A DNA stretch of 64,000 bases from positions 1 to 64,000 of the forward strand of contig NZ_JBNYXW010000013.1 in the NCBI RefSeq assembly GCF_051380875.1, given 5' to 3'. This document shows, piece by piece, positions 33,515 through 41,625 of the stretch. The DNA is from Janthinobacterium sp051380875. Its GTDB lineage: Bacteria > Pseudomonadota > Gammaproteobacteria > Burkholderiales > Burkholderiaceae_D. The translations under genes were made by a program, and so were the position numbers. The notes under the pieces were generated by a model. The model saw nothing but the letters and a program-made list of their open reading frames with translations. It was not told the origin of the DNA and made no database searches. Each line of letters begins with the position of its first letter. Position 1 is the first letter of the stretch.

Positions 33515-35191
33515 ATGCCAACATTGTCACTCTTGCCATCCTTGCCATCCTTGCCATCCTTGCCATTTGCCAGGCTACTGCTCGTTTCCGCCGTCGCCAT
33601 GACCTTGTCCGCCTGCGGGGGCGGCGACAGCCACGACGATGTTGTCGTCACGCCACCGCCGCCAGCGGTGGCTGCAGGCGATGTCTTCGTGCTGACGGTC
33701 AGCAACAAGCTGCTTTCTTTTGACCGCGCCACGCCGGCCACCATCCGCACCACGGCCACCGTGACGGGCTTGCAGGCCGGCGAAAACCTGCTGGGCATCG
33801 ATTTCCGGCCCGCCGATGGACAGCTGTATGGCGTCGGCAGCACGGGGCGCATCTACACATTGAATGGCAGCACCGGCGCCGCCACGCTGAAAGCGAGCCT
33901 GGCGGCCGACGCCGCCGACACCACGGCGCCCTACACGGCGTTGGCCGGTACCGAGTTCGGCGTCGATTTCAACCCTGTCGCCGACCGCCTGCGCATCGTC
34001 AGCAACACGGGGCAAAGCCTGCGCATCAATGTCGATACGGGCGCCACCACCACGGATGGCAATATCAATGGCGGCGCGGCCAATACCGCCATCACGGCGG
34101 CGGCCTACAGCAACAGCTTTGCCGGCACGGCCAGCACCACCTTGTTCGTCATCGACGCGGCCAACGCCACCCTGTACACGCAAAATCCGCCAAACAACGG
34201 TACCCTGGCCAGCGCCGTGCCGCTGGGCCTGGCGGCGACTGGCGTGGCCGGCTTTGACATCGACGCGCGCAGCAACACGGGCTACGCCATCATGACGGTG
34301 GCCGGCGTGCGCAATCTGTACACCCTGAACCTGGCCGCAGCCACCGCGCCGGCAACCCTGGTAGCGGCCATCGGCGTGACGGAAGAGCTGCGCGGCATCG
34401 CCCTGACAACACCAGCGGCGCCCATTGCCTATGGCTTGACGGACGACAGCCGCATCGTCACCTTCAAGACGGCCACGCCGAATACGTTTGACGCCAACGT
34501 GGCCGTCACGGGCCTGGCGGCGGGCGAACGCCTGCTGGGCTTTGATATCCGTCCCAAGGATGGCTTGCTGTACGGCATTTCCTCGGCGGGGCGCATCGTC
34601 ACCATCGAGCCGGCCACGGGCGCCGTTACTGTGAAGGCGACCCTGGCGGCCGATGCGGCCGACGCCACTGCGCCGTACACGGCCATTGCAGGCACGGCCT
34701 TCGGCGTGGATTTCAACCCCGTCGCCGACCGTCTGCGCGTGATCGGCAACACAGGCCAAAGCCTGCGCATCAATGTCGACACGGGCGCCACCACCACCGA
34801 TGGCGCCATCAACCGCACGGGCGCGGCGCCTGTCGTCACGGCCGCCGCCTACACGAATAGTTATGCGGGCACGACGGCGACCATGCTGCTCGATATCGAC
34901 ACGGCCAGCGCCTCGCTTGCCTTGCAAAATCCGCCCAACGACGGCACGCTTGTCAATATAGGCCTGCTGGGCCTCACTGTGGCTGGCGACGTGGGCTTCG
35001 ACATCGCGGGCGGTGCCAACGGCCTGGCGTTGGCGGCCCTGCGCACCTCGGCTACGGGGCCCAGTTCCCTGTACCGCATCGACCTGGCGACGGGCGCGGC
35101 GGTGCTGAGCGGCGGCGCGGCCACGCCGGCTGCGTCTGCCATCGGCAATGGCGCGGTGGGACTGGTCGATATCGCGATCGCGCTGAAATAA
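33515..35191 (+). CDS. Tandem DUF4394 lipoprotein
   Basis: A 558-residue predicted lipoprotein: lipobox LSAC (Cys34), then a Pro-rich spacer and two copies of the DUF4394 domain (about residues 55-295 and 300-556). The copies share LLGIDFRPADGQLYGVGS / LLGFDIRPKDGLLYGISS, FGVDFNPVADRLRI and LRINVDTGATTTDG. The domain is thought to form a beta-propeller-like fold; its function is unknown. AGGGG precedes ATG 33515. The signal peptide holds a perfect 9-bp tandem repeat giving SLPSLPSLP. The gene stands alone. Confidence 0.88.
   Translation: MPTLSLLPSLPSLPSLPFARLLLVSAVAMTLSACGGGDSHDDVVVTPPPPAVAAGDVFVLTVSNKLLSFDRATPATIRTTATVTGLQAGENLLGIDFRPADGQLYGVGSTGRIYTLNGSTGAATLKASLAADAADTTAPYTALAGTEFGVDFNPVADRLRIVSNTGQSLRINVDTGATTTDGNINGGAANTAITAAAYSNSFAGTASTTLFVIDAANATLYTQNPPNNGTLASAVPLGLAATGVAGFDIDARSNTGYAIMTVAGVRNLYTLNLAAATAPATLVAAIGVTEELRGIALTTPAAPIAYGLTDDSRIVTFKTATPNTFDANVAVTGLAAGERLLGFDIRPKDGLLYGISSAGRIVTIEPATGAVTVKATLAADAADATAPYTAIAGTAFGVDFNPVADRLRVIGNTGQSLRINVDTGATTTDGAINRTGAAPVVTAAAYTNSYAGTTATMLLDIDTASASLALQNPPNDGTLVNIGLLGLTVAGDVGFDIAGGANGLALAALRTSATGPSSLYRIDLATGAAVLSGGAATPAASAIGNGAVGLVDIAIALK
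33532..33567 (+). repeat. Four 9-bp tandem repeats in the signal-peptide codons
   Basis: CTTGCCATC occurs at 33532, 33541, 33550 and, with one final change, 33559. Each unit encodes three residues (Leu-Pro-Ser in frame), so gain or loss of a unit would change the signal peptide length without breaking the frame. Confidence 0.9.
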
Positions 35192-35220
35192 GGGAAATTC
35201 GCCGCAGCTTTGCATTCATT

Positions 35221-35248
35221 CAATAATTCCAGTATTATGGAATTATTG
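35221..35248. promoter_or_regulatory. Perfect operator-like palindrome before arsB
   Basis: CAATAATTCCA (35221-35231), a 6-bp centre, and TGGAATTATTG (35238-35248) form a perfect inverted repeat. A good -35 box TTGACA follows directly at 35249-35254. AT-rich palindromes at the -35 box are typical operators of ArsR/SmtB-family repressors, but no arsR gene is nearby. Confidence 0.6.
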
Positions 35249-35311
35249 TTGACATTCACAGGCTGCGGCGCATGGTGCCGGCGACGCCGCATCGCACGGG
35301 ACACTCACCGC

Positions 35312-36591
35312 ATGCTCATCGCTTTTCTGATCTTCCTGGCCACCTTGATCCTGGCCATCTGGCAGCCGCGCGGCCTGGGCATCGGCTGGAGCACCGTCAT
35401 CGGCGCCGGCGTGGCGCTGCTCGCTGGCGTGATTCACTGGGCCGACATTCCCGTCGTCTGGCACATCGTCTGGAACGCCACCGGCACCTTTATCGCGGTG
35501 ATCATCATCAGCCTGCTGCTGGACGCGGCCGGCTTCTTCGAGTGGGCCGCGCTGCACGTGGCGCGCTGGGGCGGCAGCAGCGGACGCAAGCTGTTCGTGC
35601 TGCTGGTCTTGCTCGGTGCGGCGGTGTCCGCCATTTTCGCCAATGACGGCGCCGCGCTGATTCTCACGCCCATCGTCATCGCCATGCTGCGCGAGCTGAA
35701 GTTTTCCGCCGAGGCTACCCTGGCCTTCGTCATGGCGGCCGGTTTCATTGCCGACACGGCCAGCCTGCCGCTGGTGGTGTCGAACCTGGTCAATATCGTC
35801 TCGGCCGATTATTTTAACATTGGCTTTGCCGAGTACGCCGCCGTGATGGTGCCCGTGAATGGCGTCGCCGTGCTGGCCACCCTGGGCGCCTTGCTGCTCT
35901 TTTTCGGCAAGGATATCCCACTTGACTATGCTGTGGCGCAACTCAAGCGCCCCGGCGCCGCCATCTGCGACCGGGCCACCTTCCGCGCCGGCTGGCTGGT
36001 GCTGGCGCTGCTGCTGGTGGGATTTTTCTCGCAAGAAAGCCTGGGCGTGCCCATCAGCCTGATCGCCGCCGTGGGCGCCGCGCTGCTGCTGGCGGTGGCC
36101 GCCAAGGGCCATGTGATTTCCACGCGGCACGTGATCCGCCATGCGCCCTGGCATATCGTCGTCTTTTCGCTGGACATGTACCTGGTCGTGTATGGCTTGC
36201 GCAATGCGGGCTTGACGGGCTACCGACGGGCATGCTGAACCATTTTGCCCAGTACGGCGTGTGGGGCGCGGCCATGGGCACGGGCGTGCTGACGGCATTG
36301 TTGTCGTCCGTCATGAACAACCTGCCGACGGTGCTGGTGGGTGCGCTGGCGATCGACCCGACCACGGCGCAGGGGGCCGTGCGCGAGGCGATGATCTACG
36401 CGAACGTCATCGGCAGCGACCTGGGGCCAACGATCACGCCCATCGGCAGCCTGGCCACCTTGCTGTGGCTGCATGTGCTCGACAGCAAGAACATCCACAT
36501 TTCCTGGGGCTATTATTTCCGCGTCGGCATCGTGCTGGCCGTGCCCGTGCTGCTGCTAACGCTGGCGGCATTGGCGCTGCGCCTGGGGTAA
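35312..36591 (+). pseudogene. arsB: Arsenite efflux permease ArsB, single-base frameshift
   Basis: Exports arsenite/antimonite across the inner membrane. The sequence follows E. coli-type ArsB from start (MLIAFLIFLATLILAIWQPRGL) to end (SLATLLWLHVL, YYFRVGIVLAVPVLLLTLAALALRLG). The frame breaks after YGLRNAGLTGY at 36223: a base is missing in TAC-CG-ACG, and restoring CTG gives LTGMLNHFAQYG, in frame with the remainder. Both parts are otherwise full length (about 425 residues together, twelve helices). Either a recent null mutation or a sequence error. No arsR, arsC or arsH is adjacent. Confidence 0.85.
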
Positions 36592-36623
36592 GAGAAGAGG
36601 GATGAGGGCGCTTTTTACTCAGT

Positions 36624-36639
36624 TAGACGACCGGTCAGA
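36624..36639. promoter_or_regulatory. NemR-type operator in the nemR promoter
   Basis: TAGACGACCGGTCAGA, centred on the palindrome GACCGGTC (36629-36636), 23 bp before the nemR start. The same core occurs twice before nemA. Confidence 0.65.
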
Positions 36640-36659
36640 TTTTTTGCTATACTGGCCGC

Positions 36660-37244
36660 ATGAGCAAAAAATCTTCCGCTGACATGCGCCAGCACCTGAT
36701 CGACATCGCCAAGTCACTGATGGCCCAGAAAGGCTATACGGCCGTGGGCCTGGCAGAACTCGTGGCGGCCGCCGGCGTACCCAAGGGTTCCTTTTACTAT
36801 TACTTCAAGTCGAAGGAAGAGTTTGGCCAAGCCTTGCTCGTTGACTATTTCAGCACGTATCTGCAAACGGTCGACGCCTTGCTGGCCGGGCCGGGTAGGG
36901 CGCGCGAGCGCTTGCTGGCGTATTGCCGGTACTGGGCGCAGTCGCAGACGTCTGCCACCCCCGAAGGCAAGTGCCTGGTGGTCAAGCTGGGTGCGGAAGT
37001 GTGCGACCTGTCGGTGGACATGGGCGCCGTGCTGCAGCAAGGTACGGGCGCCGTGCTCGAACGCCTGACGCAATGCGTGGAGGCGGGGCACCTCGACGGT
37101 TCCCTGGCGGCGACGATGCCGGCCCGCGTGCTGGCCGAGTCCCTCTACCAGCTGTGGCTGGGAGCTTCCCTGCTGACAAAAGTAGCCAGGAGCGGCGCGC
37201 CGTTCGAGACGGCCATGCTGGCCACGCAACGGTTGCTGGTGTAG
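36660..37244 (+). CDS. nemR: TetR-family electrophile-sensing repressor
   Basis: A 194-residue regulator: TetR HTH at residues 10-56 (VGLAELVAAAGVPKGSFYYYFKSKEEF) and a C-terminal ligand domain containing GKCLVVKLGAEVCDLS, close to the E. coli NemR region around its redox-active Cys106 (here Cys105; Cys89 and Cys115 are also present). NemR is inactivated by electrophiles and hypochlorite and de-represses nemA. Here the gene lies 81 bp before nemA on the same strand, with GACCGGTC sites before both genes, supporting autoregulation. Confidence 0.88.
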   Translation: MSKKSSADMRQHLIDIAKSLMAQKGYTAVGLAELVAAAGVPKGSFYYYFKSKEEFGQALLVDYFSTYLQTVDALLAGPGRARERLLAYCRYWAQSQTSATPEGKCLVVKLGAEVCDLSVDMGAVLQQGTGAVLERLTQCVEAGHLDGSLAATMPARVLAESLYQLWLGASLLTKVARSGAPFETAMLATQRLLV

Positions 37245-37264
37245 GCATTTTTTTAATCAGAAAC

Positions 37265-37296
37265 TAGACGACCGGTCGGCTTATAAAAGACCGGTC
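37265..37296. promoter_or_regulatory. Two NemR-type operators before nemA
   Basis: GACCGGTC occurs at 37270-37277 (within CTAGACGACCGGTCGG) and again at 37289-37296 (AAGACCGGTCAA), 19 bp apart, i.e. about two helical turns, which would allow two dimers on one DNA face. The nemA start is 30 bp further. Confidence 0.65.
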
Positions 37297-37325
37297 AACT
37301 ATCACCTACCATGAAAAGGAATACG

Positions 37326-38447
37326 ATGACCGAGCATCACACCAGCGATTTATTCGCACCTGTCAAGTTGGGTGCGTTGGCATTGGCCAACCGCATCGTC
37401 ATGGCTCCGCTCACGCGCAGCCGCATGGGCGACGATGGTGTACCGCATGCCTTGCATGCACAGTATTACGCCCAGCGCGCCAGTGCCGGCCTGATCATCA
37501 GCGAGGCGACGAATATTTCGCCACAGGGGCGCGGTTATGCCCTGACGCCTGGCATCTGGACAGACGCGCAGGTGGCTGGCTGGAAACTGGTGACCGATGC
37601 CGTGCATGCGGCGGGCGGCAAGATCGTTTGCCAGCTATGGCACGTGGGGCGTTTTTCGCATGCCAGCCTGCAGCCCGATGGCGCGGCGCCCGTGGCCCCT
37701 TCAGCCATCCAGGCCGAAGGCAGCACGTATACCGAGAGCGGCATGCAGCCCGTGTCCATGCCGCGCGCACTGGAAACGCAGGAAATCGCCGGCATCGTCG
37801 CGCAGTACGTGCATGCCGCCGAATCCGCGCTGCGTGCCGGTTTCGACGGCGTCGAAGTGCATTCGGCCAATAGCTATCTGCTCGACCAGTTCCTGCGCGA
37901 TTCGACCAACCGGCGCACGGATGCGTATGGCGGCTGCATAGAGAACCGTGCGCGGCTGACACTGGAAGTGACCGAAGCCGTAGTCAACGTGTGGGGCGCG
38001 ACCAGGGTTGGCATCCGCCTCTCGCCCGTGACGCCCGACGCGGGCAATACGCCTGTCGACAGCAACGTGCTGGCCACCTACGGCTACCTGATCGAACAGT
38101 TGAACCGCTACGGGCTGGCCTATCTGCACTTTGTCGAAGGCGCCACGGCCACGTCGCGCGATGTGCCCGATGGTGTCGACCTCGACGCGCTGCGCGCCCG
38201 TTTCGATGGCCCTTACATCGGCAACAACCATTACGACTTGCCTCTGGCACTGGCGCGCCGCGCCGCAGGCAAGGTCGATGCGGTGGCTTTCGGCCGTCCC
38301 TTCATCGCCAACCCGGACCTGGTGGCGCGGCTGCGCCATGGCGCCGCGCTGGCCATTGCGCCACGCGAAGCGTATTACGGTGGCGGCGCCGCCGGCTATA
38401 CCGACTGGCCCACGGCCACATTTTTGAATCCCATCCCCTCTAATTAA
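37326..38447 (+). CDS. nemA: N-ethylmaleimide reductase (old yellow enzyme family)
   Basis: An FMN enzyme that reduces activated C=C bonds, nitro esters and other electrophiles with NADPH. The 373-residue TIM barrel shows MAPLTRSR, the HVGRFSH strand, the active-site pair in VEVHSANSYLLDQFLRDSTNRRTD with YGG, and GRPFIANPDL for FMN phosphate binding. AAAGGA sits just before ATG 37326; the ATG at 37311 is less likely. It forms the NemR regulon with the gene before it. Confidence 0.93.
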   Translation: MTEHHTSDLFAPVKLGALALANRIVMAPLTRSRMGDDGVPHALHAQYYAQRASAGLIISEATNISPQGRGYALTPGIWTDAQVAGWKLVTDAVHAAGGKIVCQLWHVGRFSHASLQPDGAAPVAPSAIQAEGSTYTESGMQPVSMPRALETQEIAGIVAQYVHAAESALRAGFDGVEVHSANSYLLDQFLRDSTNRRTDAYGGCIENRARLTLEVTEAVVNVWGATRVGIRLSPVTPDAGNTPVDSNVLATYGYLIEQLNRYGLAYLHFVEGATATSRDVPDGVDLDALRARFDGPYIGNNHYDLPLALARRAAGKVDAVAFGRPFIANPDLVARLRHGAALAIAPREAYYGGGAAGYTDWPTATFLNPIPSN

Positions 38448-38448
38448 A

Positions 38449-38778
38449 CAGGACTACCAGGCCATCGTCGCGGTGCTGAATAAATACAATGCGGGCGGCG
38501 CGCAGGCCGACAGCCGCATCATGCGCCCGGCCTTCAGCGAGCAGGCGAATATTTTCGACGTCGATGGCGAAGGCAGGCTTACGGGCGGGCCTATCGAAGG
38601 CCTGTTCGAGGTCATTGACAGCGCCTTCCAGCCATCGCCACAGGCGCAGGCCGCCATCGTGCGCGTCGATACGGACGATATCTCGGCTTTCCGCTTCACC
38701 GACCTTTTCAACTTGCTCAAGGTGCAGGGCGAATGGCTCGTCGTCAGCAAGATCTATCACACCCACGCGGGCGCCTGA
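38449..38778 (+). pseudogene. NTF2-like (lumazine-binding-type) protein, damaged remnant
   Basis: Starting directly after nemA, the frame reads QDYQAIVAVLNKYNAGGAQA, then RIMRPAFSEQANIFDVDGEG and ends FRFTDLFNLLKVQGEWLVVSKIYHTHAGA, as in small SnoaL/NTF2-like proteins. There is no ATG with a ribosome-binding site (only a GTG at 38473), and the middle strand pair appears shortened around VRVDTDDIS. It therefore seems to lack its start and an internal part. An unusual short functional protein using GTG is less likely. Confidence 0.5.
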
Positions 38779-38846
38779 GCACACGTACGCGTAGGTGGAC
38801 GCCAGATGCTGTATCGTGTGGCGTCCAATGCCTGCCGGGAGAGTGA

Positions 38847-39476
38847 ATGCAATTGATACTGATTGGGGCCACTGGCCTCGTCGGCAGCCACGTGCTGCAA
38901 CTGGCGCTGGCCGATGCGCGTGTCACGGGCGTCGTGGCGTCGGTGCGGCGGCCATTGCCAGTACATGCCAAGCTGCAATCGCCCATCGTTGATTTTGATC
39001 AACTGCCGCCGGACGCGCCCTGGTGGCAGGCAGATGCCGTCATTTGTACCCTGGGCACGACCATGAAAGTGGCTGGCACGCGGCAAGTGTTCCGGCGCGT
39101 CGACCACGACTATCCGCTGGCCGTGGCACGCCTGGCGCTGGCGGCCGGCACGCGCACCTATGCGCTCAATTCCGCTGCCGGGGCGAACCGCGCGTCGCGC
39201 TTCTTTTACAACCGCGTCAAGGGCGAGCTGGAACGCGACCTGGAAACATTGGGTTTTGCTTCGCTCACGCATGTGCGCCCGGGCTTGATTGGCGGCGAAC
39301 GCGAGACGGCGCGCGCGGGCGAGGGCGCCGCACTGCGCGTCTTACGCGTGCTGGGCCCCGTGCTGCCGCGCCGCTGGCGCATCAATCCCGCGCCGCGCAT
39401 CGCCAGCGCCTTGCTGGAAGCGGCCATTGCCGCTGTGCCGGGCGTGCATGTGGTGATGCCGGAGCAGTTGGCGTGA
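38847..39476 (+). CDS. NAD(P)-binding SDR-like oxidoreductase (HTATIP2/YwnB type)
   Basis: A 209-residue atypical short-chain dehydrogenase with an N-terminal dinucleotide motif GATGLVGSH (residues 7-15), CTLGTTMKVAGT after the third strand, and the YNRVKGELERDL helix with the family Tyr-x-x-x-Lys-like pair. Members bind NADPH; substrates are mostly unknown. It is preceded by GGAG and followed after 58 bp by a flavin reductase-like gene on the same strand. Confidence 0.85.
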   Translation: MQLILIGATGLVGSHVLQLALADARVTGVVASVRRPLPVHAKLQSPIVDFDQLPPDAPWWQADAVICTLGTTMKVAGTRQVFRRVDHDYPLAVARLALAAGTRTYALNSAAGANRASRFFYNRVKGELERDLETLGFASLTHVRPGLIGGERETARAGEGAALRVLRVLGPVLPRRWRINPAPRIASALLEAAIAAVPGVHVVMPEQLA

Positions 39477-39534
39477 AGGCAGCGCGTCCCTTTATCGGCC
39501 GCTCATTTGGCCGCTCATGTTTTAAGGAAAATCA

Positions 39535-40110
39535 ATGAATCGCCATATCGCCGCGGTGCCGCTGGAAAAAGCCTACCGTCTGCTCAACCACGGCCCCTCG
39601 ATCCTCGTCTCGGCGCGCCATGGCGGGGTGGATAACGTGATGGCCGCCGCCTGGGCCTGCGCCCTCGATTTTGCGCCGCCGAAGCTGACGGTGGTGCTGG
39701 ACAAGGCGACGCGCACGCGCGCGCTGGTCGAGGGCAGCGGCAGCTTCGTGATCCAGGTGCCGACGGCGGCGCAGCTGCAGCTGACGCACGCCGTGGGCAC
39801 GCACAGCCTCGACGCGCAGCCGGACAAGCTGGCGCGTGCGGGTGTGGAACTGTTTCACATGGATAATAACGACTTGCCATTCGTGGCCGGCTGTTCCGCC
39901 TGGCTTGCCTGCCGCTTGATTTCCGAGCCGCACAACCAGAGTGCATATGACCTGTTCATCGGTGAAGTGGTGGGCGCCTGGGCCGATACGCGCGTGTTTC
40001 GCGACGGGCACTGGCATTTCGAGGATGCCGATCCAGCGTGGCGCAGCCTGCACTACATTGCCGGCGGGCGTTTTTATGCGATCGGCGAGGCGCTCGATGC
40101 AAAGACTTGA
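39535..40110 (+). CDS. Flavin reductase-like, FMN-binding split-barrel protein
   Basis: A 191-residue protein of the flavin reductase (FlaRed) family: LVSARHGGVDNVMAAAWACALDFAPP at the N-terminus binds FMN, followed by TRALVEGSGSFVIQVPT and SAWLACRLISEP. Such proteins either supply reduced flavin to a monooxygenase or are stand-alone flavoproteins. No partner monooxygenase lies next to it. AGGAAAA precedes the ATG. Confidence 0.85.
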   Translation: MNRHIAAVPLEKAYRLLNHGPSILVSARHGGVDNVMAAAWACALDFAPPKLTVVLDKATRTRALVEGSGSFVIQVPTAAQLQLTHAVGTHSLDAQPDKLARAGVELFHMDNNDLPFVAGCSAWLACRLISEPHNQSAYDLFIGEVVGAWADTRVFRDGHWHFEDADPAWRSLHYIAGGRFYAIGEALDAKT

Positions 40111-41040
40111 TTAATCGAGCGCAATGATTCTGTCGTTCGCACCCGGCACGCAGCCGTCGGCGATCGGTTGCCAGCCCCGGTGCACCACCACCTGTTTGCC
40201 GTCGTGGCAAATTTCCACGCGCTCGCTGGCGGGCAGGCGCTGGCGCGCAAACGCTTCCAGGCTGGCCGGCAAGCTCACTTCCAGCTGCATCGTGCCAATG
40301 GCCTCGCGCGGGTGATCGTCCATGTGCACCAGCGGCACGACGATGGAGGCGAGCATCAGCCAGCGCGAACCCACGTCGACGGGAGCGGGCGTGTAGGGCG
40401 CGGCGCGCAGCCAGTCCTGGGCGCGGGCGCGCAAGTCGGCGCCATCGGCCAGCTCGCCCCAGGCGGACGCCAGCAATTCCACTACCCACTGGTTACAATT
40501 TTGATATTTCAAATTGAATGCATAGGCGTTGGCGCTGTAGCGCCCGGCCAGCAGTTGCTGTACGCGCGCGGGATCGAGCAGGGCGCGGCGCAGGGGCGTC
40601 ACGGTTTCGGCCGGCAGCTTTACCAGCGCAATGTAGCCGAGCGCAGGGTTTTCCGTCCCCATGGCGAAACCGGCCGTGCCCTGGTCGAAGATGCGCGGAC
40701 GGCCTTCGTCGCAGGCATAGTACAGCTGGCGCGCGGACCAGGCGCCGTCATCGTGGCGCCAGGCCAGCGCCGCGTGCGAATAGCGGATGCCGAAGCGTGC
40801 CAGGTCCAGGCCCGAGCGGCTGATCAGCGCCACGCTGCCTTCGGTGGCGGCCAGTTCCTCGCGCACCACGGCGGCAAAGCGCAATAATCGGTCTTGTTCG
40901 GTGGCAGTCAGTTCCTGCGCGCGGTCGCAAAAGCGCGCGGAGGCTGTGGAACCGCCCGCATGGGCGGCGCCAGCGATGGCCAGTGCGGCGCAGCCGGCAA
41001 GCAACTGCGCCAGGCGGCGCAGGGTCAAGCGCACAATCAA
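40111..41040 (-). CDS. DUF2145 family exported protein
   Basis: A 309-residue protein with a signal peptide (AHA at about residue 28) and the DUF2145 domain across the rest: RYSHAALAWRHDDGAWSARQL, LYYACDEGRPRIFDQG, and NLKYQNCNQWVVELLASAW, whose His and NC-Q/W residues look like a NlpC/P60-type papain-like catalytic layout (Cys and His), an inference from pattern alone. The start is TTG 41040, overlapping the stop of the preceding gene, or GTG 41034. The two genes form a coupled pair. Confidence 0.82.
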   Translation of the reverse strand: MIVRLTLRRLAQLLAGCAALAIAGAAHAGGSTASARFCDRAQELTATEQDRLLRFAAVVREELAATEGSVALISRSGLDLARFGIRYSHAALAWRHDDGAWSARQLYYACDEGRPRIFDQGTAGFAMGTENPALGYIALVKLPAETVTPLRRALLDPARVQQLLAGRYSANAYAFNLKYQNCNQWVVELLASAWGELADGADLRARAQDWLRAAPYTPAPVDVGSRWLMLASIVVPLVHMDDHPREAIGTMQLEVSLPASLEAFARQRLPASERVEICHDGKQVVVHRGWQPIADGCVPGANDRIIALD

Positions 41041-41486
41041 AGGCTGACCGGACGCGTAGCCAGTTCGCCGTACCAGTCGTCGGCCAATACCAGGAAGAAG
41101 GCGGCGCGCGTATCGTTGCGCGAGAATTCGATGCCATAGGCGCGGTTTTGCGCATGCACCATGTCGCCCTGCGCCAGTTGTTGCTTGTCAAGCGCCACTT
41201 GCGGCAAGTCCAGCACCAGCGGCGTTTGCGTGGCATCGGCCTGCATGGTCAGGCGCGTCATGCCGGCGCGGCCCGGCACGGCGGCCACGTCGATGATGCG
41301 GTAAGGGCCGTTGGCCACCTTGTTGTCGCGCGAGGAGCTGTTGCTCGATCCATTGAGCGAATCGGAGATGCTGCCGCTCGACTGGGAACCGGCGCTGGAG
41401 GCCGAGGAAGCGAAACTGGCGGCGTTGGCGTTGCACGCCACGGTGAGTGCTGCGGCCAGGCCGAGCATGCGTAAGGAGGTAGTCAA
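41037..41486 (-). CDS. Small exported protein paired with DUF2145 gene
   Basis: A 149-residue secreted protein: signal peptide to about residue 22 (CNANA), a Ser-rich low-complexity stretch (about 25-53), then a compact domain (57-145) with YRIIDVAAVPGRAGMTRLTMQ. The start is TTG 41486 with GGAAA before it; an ATG at 41468 would leave a shorter signal peptide. I recognise no family. Its stop overlaps the DUF2145 start, so the products probably act together in the periplasm or cell envelope. Confidence 0.72.
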   Translation of the reverse strand: MTTSLRMLGLAAALTVACNANAASFASSASSAGSQSSGSISDSLNGSSNSSSRDNKVANGPYRIIDVAAVPGRAGMTRLTMQADATQTPLVLDLPQVALDKQQLAQGDMVHAQNRAYGIEFSRNDTRAAFFLVLADDWYGELATRPVSL

Positions 41487-41580
41487 GGCAGTTTTCCAGT
41501 GGACTGATATTGCAAAAGCAATTACTTATTATTCGGGGGCAAGCCGGGACGATCCCGGCCCGCGCCATCATAGCAGATTG

Positions 41581-41625
41581 GCCATCAACTAAGCAGCCAT
41601 CAACTGAGCAGTCATCAGCTAAGCA
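41581..41625 (-). repeat. Three 15-bp tandem repeats spanning the HDOD stop codon
   Basis: The unit GCCATCAACTAAGCA at 41581 repeats at 41596 and 41611 with small changes. On the minus strand each unit encodes Leu-Leu/Leu-Ser followed by TGA, so the last codons and stop of the HDOD gene have been duplicated in tandem. Confidence 0.8.

Noticed and set aside
33532..33567. CRISPR-like short repeats
   Set aside because: Units are contiguous 9-mers without spacers and lie in a coding sequence; no CRISPR array or cas gene is present in the window.
36232..36591. Separate small membrane-protein gene
   Set aside because: It is the C-terminal third of ArsB, joined by restoring one base at 36224.
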